A stretch of 64,000 nucleotides of DNA from Byssothecium circinans (Eukaryota > Ascomycota > Dothideomycetes > Pleosporales > Massarinaceae): assembly GCA_010015675.1 (NCBI GenBank), contig ML976977.1, positions 796,062-860,061 of the forward strand, read 5' to 3'. This document shows positions 12,002 through 24,254 of this stretch, in pieces. How positions within the stretch are numbered: position 1 is the first letter of the stretch; the number at the start of each line of letters is the position of its first letter. The position numbers and the translations under genes are program-made. Below the pieces are notes generated by a model. That model worked only from the letters and a program-made list of their open reading frames with translations, was not told the DNA's origin and searched no databases.

Positions 12002-13381
12002 CTATGTCCGCACAAACATATTCCTATTAAGCTTGTCGAGAGCACGTGTATCCGTGCTAGCGCTCATGCTTGCGAGCCGGTCCGGAGGAAGCTCACGGAT
12101 CGTTGGCTGTGATGCATTTGGGCTTCGGCTGCCTGACCGGCTATTGTTTGCGTTTACAGAAGCTTGATCTTGGTTGTTGAGGATGGATCCGATCTTGGGA
12201 ATGGTTCGTGCCGGGGCGGTGTCATTGCTTGCAGCCGCACCATTCGATTCTGCGGGTGCTGCCGATTCTTGCGATCGTGATTCAGAAGGTTGTGGTGTGG
12301 AGGGCTTATGTACAGATGCAGGGGTATTGTGATTGATGGCAGGTAATTGCGGACCTTGCTCGGGCATAGATGTGCTCGCGGGTGACACGAGGTGACCGTT
12401 AACCTGAGGATGTTGTGGCTGCTGAGGCGCTTCCGATGGCTGCAAACCACGCGGCGGACCGTTGTGCATGTATTGTTGATGACCTGGGTGTGCACCGATC
12501 AACGCATGGCCTGGTGGGGGATGATGCATGCCTGCAGGGCCCATCTGAGGTGGTCGATCGAATACGTGGCCTTGAGGATGAGGTGCATATCCAGGAGGCG
12601 CATATATGACGCCAGCGTAAGGAAAGTACTGGTACTGCGGGTGGTGACCGTAGTATGCGGGGTGTTGAAATGCAGGAGTACCATTCGGCGGCGTGGGAGA
12701 AGGATGGTAGACTGGAACATAAACGGGTTGCTGGTGAGGGCCAGGACGTTGATATGGTGATGGCGGGCCTATGCTGTGAGGCGCAGGAGAGTAGGGTGAA
12801 CCGGGCATGGGACCTCGAGTTACGGCGGGTACGGTCTGGGACTCATTCACTGTCGATTCTGGGTACATGTTTTTCGGAGGGCGGATATGTCGTAGGGAGG
12901 GATCAGTGGAGGGCTGTGTCAAAGGTCCGTTGTTCGAGCGCGTGTAGTAGCTGATCAGGTGAAGGTGCTGGCCGCTTGAAGTAGTGATGCTGAACGACTG
13001 CTTCATCAGACCATCCGGTTTGTATCGATAGCCGTCCGGACCTTCACCTTCAGAGTCGCCAGTTGCTGAACCATCTGGCGACTTGCCGCTCGCTCGCTTT
13101 GGTGGCGGTTGGCTGACATTGCTCCCACCCCGCTTGCCCTCCATTTCGCGATACGTGAGGAAGCTGCCCGACACCCTGCTCGCACTCCACGACTTGCCGT
13201 CCGTCCACCTCCTCATGCCTGCTTCCCGCTCGTCCCATACAAATACGGATCCCGACTTGATCTGCTGGCGCTCTTTCTCCGAGAGGCGACGCTGGACGCG
13301 GGGCAGCAAGCCAATGCGGCAGGCCTCGAACAGTAATATCGCATCGTTGGGTGTGCGGACGTGGCCGTGATACGTCTCCAT
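12002..13381 (-). CDS. WOPR-domain transcription factor, Gti1/Pac2 family (Pac2-like)
   Basis: DNA-binding regulator of the fungal WOPR family (Wor1, Ryp1, Sge1, Gti1, Pac2), nuclear proteins controlling morphology, mating or virulence programmes. A single exon encodes 459 residues. The first WOPR lobe occupies about residues 1-80 (METYHGHVRTPNDAILLFEA, SGSVFVWDEREAGMRRWTDG, SWSASRVSGSFLTYREME). The second lobe is at about 120-150 (KPDGLMKQSFS, HLHLISYYT), after a spacer rich in Gly, Ser and Pro. The rest is low-complexity and rich in Pro, Gln, His, Gly and Tyr, typical of the family's activation region. The METYHGHV start and the ERQQIKSGSVFVW wording fit the Pac2 clade better than the Ryp1/Sge1 clade, but clade placement comes from memory of consensus sequences. 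The start is the first in-frame ATG and begins the domain exactly. Its upstream region is exceptionally long and gene-free. Confidence 0.88.
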   Translation of the reverse strand: METYHGHVRTPNDAILLFEACRIGLLPRVQRRLSEKERQQIKSGSVFVWDEREAGMRRWTDGKSWSASRVSGSFLTYREMEGKRGGSNVSQPPPKRASGKSPDGSATGDSEGEGPDGYRYKPDGLMKQSFSITTSSGQHLHLISYYTRSNNGPLTQPSTDPSLRHIRPPKNMYPESTVNESQTVPAVTRGPMPGSPYSPAPHSIGPPSPYQRPGPHQQPVYVPVYHPSPTPPNGTPAFQHPAYYGHHPQYQYFPYAGVIYAPPGYAPHPQGHVFDRPPQMGPAGMHHPPPGHALIGAHPGHQQYMHNGPPRGLQPSEAPQQPQHPQVNGHLVSPASTSMPEQGPQLPAINHNTPASVHKPSTPQPSESRSQESAAPAESNGAAASNDTAPARTIPKIGSILNNQDQASVNANNSRSGSRSPNASQPTIRELPPDRLASMSASTDTRALDKLNRNMFVRT

Positions 13382-16300
13382 GGCAGTTGTGCGGGAGGAT
13401 AGAAGCTCGTCAGGAGTTTTGTGGTTTGCAAATCTTTAAATAAGTACGAATGACAGCGACGGGCCGCTAAATTTTCATCTCCACCTGGATAAATTGTCAG
13501 TCAATGCTGAGTGATTAAGAAGACCAAGCACCCGTAGGAACAAAAAGAACGCCTCGGGGTAGCCGACTAGCGCAGGGCTGCCAAACAGAGCGAGCGTTCG
13601 TTTCGAGTGACCAACCCGGACTGCCTGTGCAGGGTGCGGAGGATGGAGAGGGGTGGTGGGTAGGCCGGGGTGTGGTGATGCGCTGTTGGAACTTGGCTTG
13701 CGCCAGCCTCGCCATGGATACGGGGCCGCTCTTGGCAAGTTGTTATGGAAGCGGTCATTTTGCGTCTTTCGCACGAGCACGGAGCCCAGTTGCGCTTTTG
13801 GGTACCGTCTGTGCGAGGTGGAATAGAAGGAATACTCTAGACTTACCAGCGATTGGATTCCGTAGGTTCGATATCGTAACAACGTCAGGGGGATGCGGAC
13901 AGCCTCGACTCTTGGAGGCGGCGTCCACAGGCGCTGGAGCGGCGTAGTAGCACTCGAGCGGCGTGAAACAGCGCTGTGGATGAAACAAACCAAAGGCTGG
14001 CGGAGCACTGATATGACAGAGCCCTGGGGGTGCTGCGGGTGGAGCAGCGGAAGGGAAAAGGACAGAAAGCTGCCGCTGTTGTGCTGCGTCGGCCTCTTGT
14101 ACTTTTCGGAGAGCAGCACAGATCACAGATGCAAGAGGAATGCTTCTGGGTCCTCGGCGTTGTTCTTAGTCCTCTTAGGCCCCAGGCTGTGATCTGCGGG
14201 CCAAGACTTTTAGCGTGGCGCCGGCAGGAAAATAAGGCTAGCAGACAGCGGTAACAAGCTTTTGCTAAACGCCGTTGGCTGCTAACTTTGTCTTCGTACA
14301 GTGCTGTGTACCGCTGCATCCCGGTCGGCACGGTCGACACGGACACGGTTGCATTACATGGCTTTTTATAAGTTGTGTGTAATAGAGGCACAGCAGCACA
14401 CCTGGCCCTCTGCCCTCCTGTTCCATCCAACACACACGCCCCATACCGGTGCTGCCATCGGCCTTATTGTGCATACAGTGCAGCAGGGGTCTACTGGAAC
14501 CCTAAACAATGCCAATCCACCTTAAGCCCAAGTGTCTTTCTTTGACAAGAGCTTGGCGAGACCAATCGCTCCAGCGGTAACCTTGCCCAAGCCCTGGCAG
14601 TCCTCATGGAATGACATCGCGGTGCCTCGTCGGCGCCTTATCATGCTCCAGCCTGGCAAAGTCGACACGATTGCTCGTATCATGTACGGCGTTGCGGCCT
14701 TCCTCCACATTACAGACCTCCATGGCACTACTTGGCTTCCACAGTCTCCGGACTGTGCCCCCCAGCCCGCTTACAAGACTGACCAAGACTCCGCGCAAAA
14801 AGCCAAAGACATTGGCTGTCGGTCCAAGGATGCTGACGGCTGCCCGTCTGCTGCATCACCTCCACCCAACTGGGCTCGCACGAGAGTACCCAAAGAGTAC
14901 CCAAACTATCGTTTACGTGGAACTTTACTGCCACCAAGCGTCCGCTCTCATGATCCACACTACTTAGAACAGCGTCCGCTCTACCCTACACGATGCAGCC
15001 ACCGTCTACATGTCCTTTCTGCGTCTGGTACATTCTTGAATTTTAAGCTTACGCTACATAGCCGCTACCAAACTTTGGTTTCCACGCTGACGGGACAACG
15101 AATGCGAGTCTTTTCCCGTTTGCAGGAACTCCATGTGCCCTAGCTTCCCGAAGTCTGTGCATCCACCCAATACGGAGTACATAGATGCAACTATCCTCTC
15201 CATTTAGCGCGTACCATCTTGGCGCGGATGCTGAGGCATTGGCATGATCACTACGGCGTCTTGTCAGTTGAGTCCGAGTCGTCGTTCGATCCTCGTACTC
15301 TCCCCGCCAGCGTACTCTATCAGCTGCCTTGCCAGCAAGAAGCGCCATAAACTAGCGTCTCAGCTTGCCACAGCAAGACAAAGCTCCGAGTTAAATTTAT
15401 TGGCCTAGGTCACACACACAAGCATGCCAAGCAGTAAACGCGGGTTTGGTTTCGACACTTGGCAGCGTGTATTGTTTGCGAGCCAGGGCCGCGTCAGCGT
15501 GGAGATTCCACGGCTGGACTCCACTGAAGAAAGTTGTGCGCCTCGCTCACCCCTCCACGGGTCGTCTTTTACGTGTGAAAGGAGAACTACCGGTAGATGG
15601 AAGCGCCATTACGTCGTGCCAATACTGCCAGCCGGTGCCAAAAGTCTTCGTGTTTGAACGCTGCTGATCGAGGTGTGGGTGTCATACGATGCGGATACTC
15701 GGTACGATTATTGATCAGCCGGCTTCGCTTGTGTGGTTCCAGATAAGGTTAAAGACAGTTAAGCATAAATTCTGATCCGCTGTCCGCTTACTCCACCATA
15801 CAGAGCGCAAGGAGCCACACCCTTGATTGAGCAATTTTCCGCGCCAAGGAGCTGTCCTCCGCACGATTACATCTTCTCCAGCATTATTGACTGGTGAGCA
15901 TGAAATGTGCCGTTGGGGCTGGAACTCAAGCGATGAGTGAGCAATCATCTGTCTGTAACGATGCATCTTCCAAAATCCATCTCCATCGATAATGTCCAGA
16001 CGCCTGACCACCCTTTCAGCTCGTGGAAGACGGTAACCGAACACGAAGTTTTCCAACGCCTCGCCGCATGCTACCCTGCCGTCCAAGGCTTGTCATTGCG
16101 ACTTCGCGAGGAATAATTGCTGGATCCTGTTCCAGACAACGCCATAAGCCCACACTTCCTACTTTTTCCCAGGCTCAGGCTACCGTGACCCCGTGTTCCG
16201 AGAAAAGATTAAGGTAGGCCAAGCAATTGGCCTGTTCCCGATGACGCCTGAGAGTTCAACAAGGGGCTCATGTGAACAAGAGGACGACACTGAGCTCCAA

Positions 16301-19188
16301 AAGCGAATGTTAGCAAGTTTACCTGCAAACAATCAAAATCCTGCAAATCCGGCGTCGAACCCACACGAAATAGATGAAATTCAAAACGGGTCTGCGAAAC
16401 CCGGGTTCGTGAATGCAGTCGTCTGCGGCATAGATTGGATGCGCCTTCGCTACCACGACCCAAGCCTCTACCAAGGACATCGCCAAGGATTGACTGTGAC
16501 GAAAGAGCCGGCACTCCCGTCGCAGTTCGCATTTTGCACAGCAAATGTTGTGCGACCGCAGAGGGGAGGGGCACAAAGGGTTTCATGGCCTTGTGCTTCT
16601 CTGTTCAAGGCATCTTTCGGCCCCCGATGCAAGATAAAAATGTAATGTGTGCGCCGGTACGCCGTGCAGAGCTGCGGCAGCATCCACAAGCAAGCAGCTT
16701 ATCTCAGAACTTTAACCGCTCGAAGATCTCCACCGAATCCACTCGCTGCCAAACTCCGCAAGTCTGCAGGAGCAGTCAGACTGACTCTCGCAGCTTGTCT
16801 CAAGCTCGATCTCAATAGTTGGATTCCTCGACAATAGACCTGAATTGGTCATAAGCTGCGAAGATGATTAGACAATCTCTCGCACTTCGTCGCTGACTTC
16901 GCATACGTTTGTCAACATTGACGCTTTTACTGCTTTAACAGGACGTTGGGCTAACCCCGGCATTTAATATGGAGGCCGGCCCAGGGCAAGAGAGATCCCT
17001 AGCCTTATACCCCTTCGGTGCAGTGGTCCCCAGGAGTCCAGGGTAAGCTGCAAGGCTGTATGTACCGTCGTTGCCCAGTAGCGTTCGGCCCCCGGAGTAG
17101 GCAGGTCTCACTAAATATATTGCGGCACGTAAACAGGCCACAGGCACAGTACATGATACGCCGTTCCCCTTCCATCGATGCTTCACCAACAATCGCATGA
17201 TGCTTTGTCGGCAACGTCGATCTATCACTCAAACCGACAGCCCACCGCTTCCAGTCCCACACCAACACCGGCAATGAATGCCACTCGTTAGCTCACGTTC
17301 GTATCTACCTCGTTATCGCGCGAGATACCTTGTCAGACCCAGCCGTTTGGAAGCTTATACCTCTTAGCCTTCTAGATAAGCTTACGAGCCGTTTACGATA
17401 CGTGCGTATAAGACTCCAACTCCTAAAACTGGGACTGCGAATGGACACGGTCGGACACGGCAGGCAAGGCGAGAACAATACGAACGAGGCAAGTCCATCG
17501 ATCATGATGCGAACGGTAGTTGTACAGTCCATACGGAGTTTCGTAACATCGCATGTTGTCGAACTTGCAACACTATTTCGTTCCTCATCATCATCCGCCT
17601 CGCAGCAACCCCACTCCCATCAGGCGACCGGTAATACTTCACCCATAACAGTGAGCACGTATAACCTAAAAATCCGCCAGATGATCCTGCCATCCCACCA
17701 AAGCGTATCTCGGAGTTTAGACTCAGACAAGGCTTGGCCCTCGCCTTCTCCCTCTAACAAGTAAATCGCTACTCTAAGCTTAAGCTTAACGTCTCACATT
17801 CCCTCGCAAACCAGCTTGGTCCCCGCTCAGGTATCGGTGATGTGTAGGGTGGGATGGCTGTGTACCATATCGTATATGTAGGTAGATTGGGGTGGGTGTG
17901 GCGAGGGTTTCAGTTTTGGACCCAGACTTACCTATACGAGTTGGCTGCGAGGTACAAGCCCTCTTTGGGATAAAGGGACACGCACGGTCGCCTTGAATAC
18001 TTACTCCGCGGGGCTTTGGGGTTGGGGTAACTGACTGATTGATTGTCAATGGAGATTCCAAGGGAAAACCGTAGTATTCACTGCTGCTAGGGACTCGGTC
18101 CCGAGTAGCCTGAGTAACATCCCTCATTCAACCGCGCTGGTACCTTTCTCCAATCACGGGGGGAAAAAACCCATATCCACGCCCTGGAAGTCCATCAGTC
18201 CGCATACCCCCAAGCTAAGTCCTTACGCCGCACAATCAAACCCGCCCTGCACAGCACTTTGATCCAGACTGGCTACCTACCTACCTACCTCAACACGGTC
18301 ACCTCTCGTCCGCTCTACGCCGTACATGCCGTCTGTCCGCCTCGAGGCGGGCGGTGTGTGTATGTACTCCGTGCGGGACAGTAAGGTACGCGTCGCGGCG
18401 CGGCGTACGTCGGTCCGTTTACGCCACATGGCAGCATATGCATGGAGTTTGGAAACCAGGGGGGAGCTTCGAGGCCTGCGCCTCAGGAACGCTTCGCCGC
18501 ATGTTTTTCATTCACGGACGGCGCCTGTGTAATTTCGATTTGATTGGGTGGGTTGTCATGCATATGCGTCTTCCTTAGCCGCTGGGAAGGAACGAGTGTT
18601 CTGGCTGGAGAGTGGGGAGGTACTGTACTTTGCTTTGGTCCTTCTGCCGCTGTGGGGAAGAGAGATGTTAGTTACTGTCCGGCGGGTATGGATGGGCGCT
18701 TATGTTTTTTGTAGGGGAAGCTCTGGTGTGGTTTTGCTTCTGCCTGTGCTTAGTTTGGCACACATTGGCACTGTGAATGCGACGCAATTTAGGAAAGCTA
18801 TGACCCTGGGGCTTCCGAAGAGCAAGGACTTGTCTGCGTGACTGTATTAAGACGGATTATCAATGGGCCTTGCACATGGCAGAAAATATTCCATGAGCGG
18901 TTGGTGAGCGAGGTTGGGAAAGAGACTCAGAGCCATGACCCTGCGATAGAAGTCTGGCGGATCTTTACATCGTGAACCAGGAAATGCACTACGAATCCCA
19001 AACGTACAGAAGGAGAGAATCAATCAACTCCCTTGAGATTCATGACTTGGCTGGCTACTGTACTATACTATACAAACTTTCTCTTCTTCCCCTACATTGC
19101 CAGGCAAATCCAACCAAAACCCCCTCGTCGCGAGCAATAGCCGGCCAATTTCCCCTCAAAAGAAACCCCCCTCCCGCTCTTCTCTCAC
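13382..19188. other. 5.8 kb region without a supported gene upstream of the WOPR gene
   Basis: No open frame here shows a recognisable domain, and frames on both strands are short and broken. The longest plus-strand ones (14532-15143 and 16193-16645) show no family signal and no convincing splice partners. A CTAC tetranucleotide tract sits at about 18272-18293. The region is not markedly AT-rich, so it is unlike a RIP block. It lies directly upstream of the WOPR regulator and could be its extended promoter and long 5' leader, or hold non-coding transcripts; I cannot tell which. Confidence 0.45.
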
Positions 19189-20481
19189 TCAAAATCCAGG
19201 GATCCTCTTCCTCTTCTTCTTAAGCGTCTGGTTCGTCTTCATCCGCTCCCGCCATCTCGTCCACTCGAGCATCCTCTCCACCAGCTCATGACTCCCCACA
19301 CCCTGCTGCACAAGTTTCGCTTTCCGTTCGTTCCACGCTTCAGCCCTCGCCTTAGCCTCTGGCGAGTTCGGGCCGGTATTGTTCGGAATCACCTGCTTCG
19401 TCGGTGTGGCCAGAGTGCGGGGTGCGGTTTCGTTCTTCTTGGGCGATATAGGTTTGCGCTGCGGCTCCTGCTCATCTTCGCTACTAGAGCTGTTGTGCTT
19501 CAAGCTCACCCACGCCTCTTCTCTGTCCTCCTCCTCTTGTTGCTGTCGAAGTCTTCTCCTCAACTCCCATCCTTGCTCTGAAGTCCCGACAACCACTCTA
19601 TCAGCGTGCCGCCTCGCAAGCCACAAGCTCAGATCCACCATAGTGTATCCCCCCCGATCATCACCCAACCGCCCGTCCTTCCTCGTGAATATCCTGAATT
19701 CATTCACCATGAGATGACCGAAGAACGCTTTCCAAGCTTTCTTTTCTTCCCGGTACGCGTGTCCATGCCTGAGCGAAGGCTTGGGCTTCCAGAAGTCAGG
19801 TAAGTTCTTCTTCAGCTGCTCTTTAATCTCATCGCTGAGTGCCAGCTGGAGCGCGGAGGGATACGATAGGAGGGTTTCGACGTTCAGGCTTTCCACGGGA
19901 GCGTAGCGAGCGAGCGAGGAGAAAAACTCGGCGGGTATGGCGAGGGGGAGCGTCGGAATGATGAAGTACGGCTTCTGTACCTGGAAAGACCTCACAGGAG
20001 TATCTTGAGACGGAGGAGGTGAAGGTAGCGACCGCGCTGCTTCGCTCTCAGTCCTGGAAGTCTTAACACCTAAGTCATCACTGACTCCACTCACCACCTC
20101 ACCATCCAGCTCAACAGCACCACCCCCATCCCTAAAATTGGTATCCCTCCCAAACTCCCGCACAAACCCCAGCAGCCCCTCCGCCCACGGACACATCTCC
20201 GTATCCAGCGCGTCCAAAAACTCCATAACCTTGCTCTTCGTCTTGTACGCAAAGCACACATGCTGCAACATGCTTTTATGTGTGTTGTTCAGATCGCGTG
20301 TCGCCTCGTTGAAGAGCATGCGGTAGAAGCGCGAGAGGTCGAAGGATAAGATGCCGCTGCTGGTGTCGTTTGGGCGCGATTCGTCAAGGAGGGACGCTTC
20401 GTATTGGCGCTTGGCTTCGGGGTAGATGGTGTGGGGTTCGACGATTGTGAGGGCTTCGCCCATGATGTGCAGGCAGTTCAT
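19189..20481 (-). CDS. Hypothetical protein, 430 residues
   Basis: Single-exon frame of 430 residues that I do not recognise. The N-terminal 140 residues (MNCLHIMGEALTIVEPH onward, with SFDLSRFYRMLFNEATRDLN and FAYKTKSKVMEFLDALD) look like a folded, mostly helical domain. A central stretch of about 60 residues is Ser/Pro-rich. Residues about 200-300 again look folded (PYFIIPTLPLAIPAEFFSSL, WKAFFGHLMVNEFRIFTRKD, GGYTMVDLSLWLARR). The tail has Glu/Gln-rich and Lys-rich runs and ends KKKRKRIPGF, a possible nuclear localisation signal. The open frame continues upstream to 21285, but the upstream part has no protein-like composition, so I start at the ATG at 20481. There is no signal peptide or membrane segment. 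Codon use and length favour a real gene; function unknown. Confidence 0.65.
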   Translation of the reverse strand: MNCLHIMGEALTIVEPHTIYPEAKRQYEASLLDESRPNDTSSGILSFDLSRFYRMLFNEATRDLNNTHKSMLQHVCFAYKTKSKVMEFLDALDTEMCPWAEGLLGFVREFGRDTNFRDGGGAVELDGEVVSGVSDDLGVKTSRTESEAARSLPSPPPSQDTPVRSFQVQKPYFIIPTLPLAIPAEFFSSLARYAPVESLNVETLLSYPSALQLALSDEIKEQLKKNLPDFWKPKPSLRHGHAYREEKKAWKAFFGHLMVNEFRIFTRKDGRLGDDRGGYTMVDLSLWLARRHADRVVVGTSEQGWELRRRLRQQQEEEDREEAWVSLKHNSSSSEDEQEPQRKPISPKKNETAPRTLATPTKQVIPNNTGPNSPEAKARAEAWNERKAKLVQQGVGSHELVERMLEWTRWRERMKTNQTLKKKRKRIPGF

Positions 20482-21347
20482 TGTGGCTGCGCTGGGGGGC
20501 GGGCGGGGTGGAATGGAGGGATGTAGTTGGGATGTGTGGTGTTGTGGATAGAGAGAAGAGGTTGTGGCTATGAAAGGAGCGGTTTGGTGGCTAGTGGGAA
20601 GGTAAACAAAATTGAAAGTGGCAACGGCGGTGGGAGGTGAAGAGGGAAAGAGCGTTGTTTGGGGCAACGCGGGAGACAACAGTGTACAGTCAAATGAAAA
20701 GACTCGAAACGCTTGCCATAATTTGGGGCTGCTAGGGTGCTGCAGAAATATGAATAGACTGTTAGTATGAGAGACCACACTTTCAACTTCCAGTTTATTC
20801 CACCACTCATCGCAGCCTGATTGAAAACACACTGGGAAATACATTCGTGTCACTTTCATATTCCCTTTCACCACCATCTCTTCACGCCGATATCGACGTG
20901 CTCTCCTCTTGGCGGGGATCTTAAAGGTTTGAGGGAGCAATAGATACTGCCTAAAGAACGCAACGAAGGGCAACACAACGTCGTCATGCTCGCTACCTCG
21001 AATGCATGGCAATGGTACGTACTCTTGTGAAGAGCTGCGTTGCACGCAATACACTGAGGTACCTGCATGTGCCAACCCAGAGACTGCACGTGCGCATCTT
21101 CCCCAATCCTTGTTCGTAATAATATCTTGCACGCTCAAGTACTCAACTGTTCTGCAGTGCCTCGTAATTGCTATAACATCCCGCAGGTTCACAACACCCA
21201 CTGGATCTCCACAAAACGACTTTTGCGACGGACCGTACATCACAAGATGTGACGAGCGGTAAACAGAGCGAGGGAAACGCGGCAAGCGGCGTTCCCTTCC
21301 CCGAAAAGAAGGCTTCTAAACATGGCAGAGAAGACGATTCAAATCCT
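20482..21347. promoter_or_regulatory. Promoter region of the 430-residue protein gene
   Basis: This 866 bp gap lies between the start of the 430-residue gene and the stop of the Zn2Cys6 factor, both on minus. The minus-strand frame stays open through most of it, but the translation has an erratic, Cys/Ser-rich composition. I see no specific regulatory motif. Confidence 0.4.
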
Positions 21348-23707
21348 TCAAGGGGTTCTACCCCACACAATAGACTCCATAAGCGCATACGGCGAAGAAT
21401 CGAGATCGAAGCTCTGAAGCGGTGATTGAGTCAACGGATCCACGTTAAGCACACCATTGAGCTCGTCCGCCGCGAATGTGAGCGACGGCGAAGATTGTGA
21501 GCCAGTCTCGCTCGTTTTTCTTTGCTCCGCGAACGGGATGTTGAGAAGGCGTTGGATCGTGTTGACGGAACGAGTGATGGGTGCAGAGAGCTCTGCTGGA
21601 TCGACACTGGCGGTGACGTCGCTGAGTACTTGGATGAGGTTGCTCAGCAGGGAGCGCGCTCGCTCGTTGCGTGTGTGTTCTCCAAGGATACCGAGGAGTA
21701 GGGCTGAGCTGAGGGAGCGGTGGATGGATGCCCAGGAGCGTGTCGCGAACGGTGTCATGTTCTGCAGGCCTAGGAAGGCTTCCACTGTGTTGGTGAGGCT
21801 ATCAATGCAGGTCTTCTTCAGGGTCTTTGAAAGGTCGAAGCTTTTGGTGCTTGGGCTGATGGCAGGCCGGCAGAGTTCGGAAGTGATGTAAGAAATGTGT
21901 AGGTAAAGCGCCCAGTGTTCGAGTTGGTCTCGCATAGAACGGCACCTTCTAGAGTCTTTGAGATAATCGGCTGCATCGACCATAATCTCTTGCAGCTCGT
22001 TACGGTGTTCGGTGATGCGCATCAGGGCATCATGCGAGTTTTGGGGTCGTTGGCGTTCGCGGACGATATCGAGGCCTACTTTGCAGAGTCGGTACATGCT
22101 TTCGACATAAGATCTAGTTCCGGGAGTCGAATTTGGATTGTAGGGCACTGTGTGGTCGATGGTAGTAGTTGAGGATGCTCGATCGTATGAGATGGATAGC
22201 AGAGAATCCTGCCATAGTAGTGCCCACCAGACTTTGCTTCGGGAGATCTTGATGGGCAAAGGCGTAGATGGAGGACACATTCGGTGCAAGCCTAGAGTTT
22301 GCGAGAGACGGACCGTAAGACCCATTAAACTCCATGCCACGCCAGCGTTCATGTTGTTCCCTATGACGTTCCCAAGGATGAGTAGTGTCTGTATGTTTTC
22401 CAGTGTAGCGTGGGAGAGGAAGTTGGTGAAGCGGAGACACTCGAAGCTGCAACAAATGTAGACCTGCGATGTTAGCTCGCGCTCTTTCCTCGGTAGAGTC
22501 GAGCATTGGCATCCTGATGCGAGGATGGCGAACACTAGTCCGATCCAATGGAGATCTTTGCCGTGAATTTGCTGGTCCGTCACTCCGGCCCCATTCTGTG
22601 AGCTTGCTCGATTGATCAGGAAAAGCAAGAGATCCGACTCTATGGCCTCAACATCGGCCACAGCAGGGTACACAACGTGCGCAGTTTCTTTGTAACATCG
22701 GAAGAAGCTAAGGCATTCACCATCATTGGGTAACGCATTTGCTAGCTCATTGGCGCGTTGGATAGATCCATGTGGCAGTCCCCAGAGATCGACGAATGGA
22801 TATGTGGCGGATTCGTTGTCAAGTCCAAAGATGGGTAACATGCTCTTCTTTCCCAAAACGTCCTGAATGCCTGGCCACTGATTGTCTCCTCTTCCCAAGG
22901 CCATAACTAGCGCTGGCACCGAACTGGGACCAATGTGAATGGTCTGGCCGGTAAAGTCATTGTGGGTGTGAACACCCTGAGTCCGTACATGGCTCGTTTC
23001 GCTGTCGATTCCCGCGGGTGCTGCTAACGGCGTATTTCCGGCAGTCGCAGGCGAGTATCCATTAGGCGGTGCATTGGGCGACACTTCCGAGACGCTGCTA
23101 ATTGAATTCTTAAGCTCAGCCAACGACTTTTCTGCCGTCTGCAACTTTGCGCATATGCGCTCCCAGTCCTGATTTCGTCAGTGCCAAACTCCACCACCAG
23201 CAATTGATGTCGTACCTCGCGCGGCAGCGTCACAGTCCCGCCGTGAATGTGTACCATGCCATTCGAGAATTCTGTGTTGCCATTCTGCCCAAGTCCCATG
23301 CTTATGCGTTTGGCGGGCGGATGCGACTCGCTCGGGGGGTGGTAGGTACATAGCTCGGGATGTTCGCGGGCGACGCATGTTTTGCATGGCACCGATTGAT
23401 CGCATTTGACTTTACGCTGTCGGCAGGGGTAGCAGGCCTGATTGACAGTCAGCTAGGGTTCGAGGAAGCTGTTCGTGGTGTCTCCTCCATCCATCCGCAA
23501 GAGCTCCAGCTGTCCAAACTTCCCTCGCGCTCGTCTTCGCGCGACCCAGGGACACCGAGGCAATCCAACCTAGTTGCGTACCTTGTACTCGCGTGCCTTG
23601 CGCTTGCGCCTCAAGATCTCGTCGATGTCGGCTCTCGCTGGCAGGCCGTCGTGGGGGTAGCTGCCCGTCGCGTGCGACTGCTGGTTCGGCGCCTCTCCAT
23701 CCATCAT
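21348..23707 (-). CDS. Zn2Cys6 fungal-specific transcription factor
   Basis: Nuclear regulator with a Gal4-type zinc cluster and a fungal_trans middle homology domain; the target pathway is unknown. Exons 23582-23707, 23216-23437 and 21348-23168 join in frame to 722 residues. The first exon ends AREYK and the second begins ACYPCRQRKVKCD, a typical zinc-cluster lead-in. Cysteine spacing is C-X2-C-X6-C-X5-C-X2-C-X8-C, at residues 44-70. A coiled segment (DWERICAKLQTAEKSLAELK) follows. The middle domain spans about 230-480, with ICCSFECLRF, SHATLENIQTLLILGNVI and MNAGVAWSLMGLTVRLSQTL. Two adjacent ATGs, at 23707 and 23704, could both serve as start. It lies between the unknown protein and the interrupted DHA1 transporter, all on the same strand; a regulatory link to that transporter is possible but unsupported. 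Confidence 0.88.
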
Positions 23708-24254
23708 GGCGACGCGTCTACCATGGACCGGCGGTGCCTCAAATATAACTCTTTCAACGTCGTGGGGATAATGATGTCGTCCTCGAAAGCATCAAACTGT
23801 TGATTCAGTCGTACATCGAGTGGGGCGCGCCGTCGGCTAGCAGAATCCGGTGATTGGTCGCAAGGAGCCTCCAAGGTTTGCTTCCGTGCTTCACTCCCCC
23901 AACACATCAATCAGCAGATGATAATGTGCGTTAGAGCATCACGATGTTGTATAAGAGGTGAGAGTTGAACAACAATTAACAATTTGCCTATTCTTTGCAA
24001 TATTATTGCCACAAAAACTTGTTTACCGTCATTTTACAGAGGTACCGCGTCTCAAAACGCCGAGGTCGATCTGCCACAACACCAAACATCTGAAATGCAT
24101 ATAAATAACCCTCATTGACCACACGGCAAAGGAACTCCATCTACATGCAACAAAGAGACCCATACTCCAGACAGCAGTCAAAATCGCAGACCCGCCGATC
24201 CGTCGTTTCTGCTCGTGCCGCTGTACAGTACATGTTTACCAGCCGCCAAAACCT
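23708..24254. other. Intergenic, Zn2Cys6 gene promoter side
   Basis: This 547 bp holds the promoter of the Zn2Cys6 gene and the 3' UTR of the DHA1 transporter. It is moderately AT-rich around 23935-24010. No gene or repeat recognised. Confidence 0.45.

Noticed and set aside
14532..15143. 203-residue plus-strand frame as a gene
   Set aside because: No domain, signal, splice support or reasonable composition; it overlaps equally unconvincing frames on the other strand.
20482..21285. 268-codon in-frame extension of the unknown 430-residue protein
   Set aside because: The extension has erratic Cys/Ser/His-rich content and no similarity to a folded protein; the ATG at 20481 starts the plausible part.
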